The notes under the pieces: model-generated
Told to the model about the DNA's origin: nothing
What the model saw: the letters and a program-made list of their open reading frames with translations, nothing else
The model's database searches: none
Assembly: GCA_031292465.1 (NCBI GenBank)
Contig: JARLHB010000407.1
Span: forward strand, 1-6,090
DNA: 6,090 nt
Reading direction: 5' to 3'
Source of the DNA: Ignavibacteriaceae bacterium
Lineage (GTDB): Bacteria; Bacteroidota; Ignavibacteria; Ignavibacteriales; Ignavibacteriaceae
Shown here: one piece after another, positions 5,699-6,090 of the stretch
Layout of the letters: each line of letters begins with the position of its first letter
Numbering within the stretch: the first letter of the stretch is position 1
Translations under genes and position numbers: made by a program

Positions 5699-6090
5699 AT
5701 AGTTTAGTAATTTTCTTTTAGCTATTGGAAAAACCGTCTCATCGAATGGAAAATCATATTCGTTTTCGCAAATATATGTAGCAATATTCGGTTTCTCCAT
5801 ATATTTTTTTACCAGGTTTACTTTTATAATTTCCTCTTCCCCATTGAATTTTATCGCATCTTCAATTTCTACAAAACTGGTTTGAAGCGAACTAAATGGC
5901 TTTGCATCTGAAGAATAAAGGGAGTATTCATATCTATGAATCTGAAGGACCTTATGAGAATTATCAGGTACAAAAATGAATCCGTTATCTTTAAAAATCG
6001 GTATCGTCCCTACTTCGTGAATTATCATATTCTCTTCTACAAAACTATACAGAACATATGCTTCTTCTATTACTTCTTTTATTAAAGGCA
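5687..6090 (-). CDS. Unrecognised protein, C-terminal part (gene runs off the right edge)
   Basis: I do not recognise this gene. The minus-strand frame is open from the window edge to TGA at 5687-5689, giving about 133 visible residues. The ATG at 6026-6028 would give 113 residues, but the frame continues upstream for 20 more codons without a stop (visible start PLIKEVIEEAYVLYSFVEEN). That reads as natural protein and has no well-spaced SD before the ATG, so the true start is probably outside the window. The sequence is soluble-looking, with no membrane span, signal peptide or cysteine cluster; one Cys occurs in TYICENEYD. It mixes short beta-like stretches (GTIPIF, GFIFVPD, TSFVEIED, IIKVNLV) with a helical, charged C-terminus (PIAKRKLLNYLAE). 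Aromatic residues, Glu and Lys are frequent. The last codons lie inside the hairpin shared with prc. Composition resembles the neighbours, so there is no sign of recent transfer. No function is assigned. Confidence 0.7.
   Translation of the reverse strand, partial: PLIKEVIEEAYVLYSFVEENMIIHEVGTIPIFKDNGFIFVPDNSHKVLQIHRYEYSLYSSDAKPFSSLQTSFVEIEDAIKFNGEEEIIKVNLVKKYMEKPNIATYICENEYDFPFDETVFPIAKRKLLNYLAE

Noticed and set aside
1..6090. CRISPR arrays, tRNA or rRNA genes, insertion sequences, phage or defence systems.
   Set aside because: I found no regularly spaced repeats, no cloverleaf or rRNA-like stretches, and no transposase, integrase or defence motifs on either strand.

Overview
The window looks like ordinary chromosomal DNA from an AT-rich, Gram-negative bacterium of the Bacteroidetes/Ignavibacteria/Chlorobi (FCB) type. 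The phylum is an inference. It rests on AT-rich intergenic DNA, a full-length Prc-type tail-specific protease, and two exported proteins whose predicted signal-peptidase sites fall just before a glutamine (A|Q), the pattern known as the Bacteroidetes 'Q-rule'. Shine-Dalgarno-like GGAG, GAGG and GAGAG sites do occur here, so this is not a strictly SD-less genome.

Layout: (1) Positions 1-535 (+) hold the 3' part of an HtrA/Deg serine protease: the catalytic GNSGGP segment and one PDZ domain, with its 5' end outside the window. (2) Positions 532-1833 (+) hold purB (adenylosuccinate lyase), overlapping the protease gene by ATGA. A strong intrinsic terminator follows, flanked by an 11-bp direct repeat. 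(3) Positions 1987-2520 (+) hold an exported peroxiredoxin of the Bcp/PrxQ type. (4) A compound bidirectional hairpin separates it from a convergent gene at 2630-3376 (-) for an exported VanX/DdpX-type D-Ala-D-Ala dipeptidase. (5) About 185 bp of extremely AT-rich divergent promoter region follows. (6) Positions 3563-5638 (+) hold prc, a four-domain tail-specific protease. (7) A long hairpin at 5650-5698 separates prc from a convergent, unrecognised gene whose frame is open from 5687 to the right edge (-).

Four of the six genes encode envelope or periplasmic proteins: HtrA and Prc in protein quality control or turnover, a peptidoglycan-dipeptide hydrolase, and an exported peroxidase. purB is a housekeeping purine gene that appears translationally coupled to htrA. 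The dipeptidase and prc share one divergent intergenic region, so joint control is possible but not shown.

I found no CRISPR array, tRNA, rRNA, transposase, phage gene, toxin-antitoxin pair or defence cassette, and I do not see a previously undescribed system. The items most worth a second look are the unrecognised right-edge gene, the hairpin overlapping its 3' end, the repeat-flanked terminator after purB, and the three GAATAATT motifs in the divergent promoter region.
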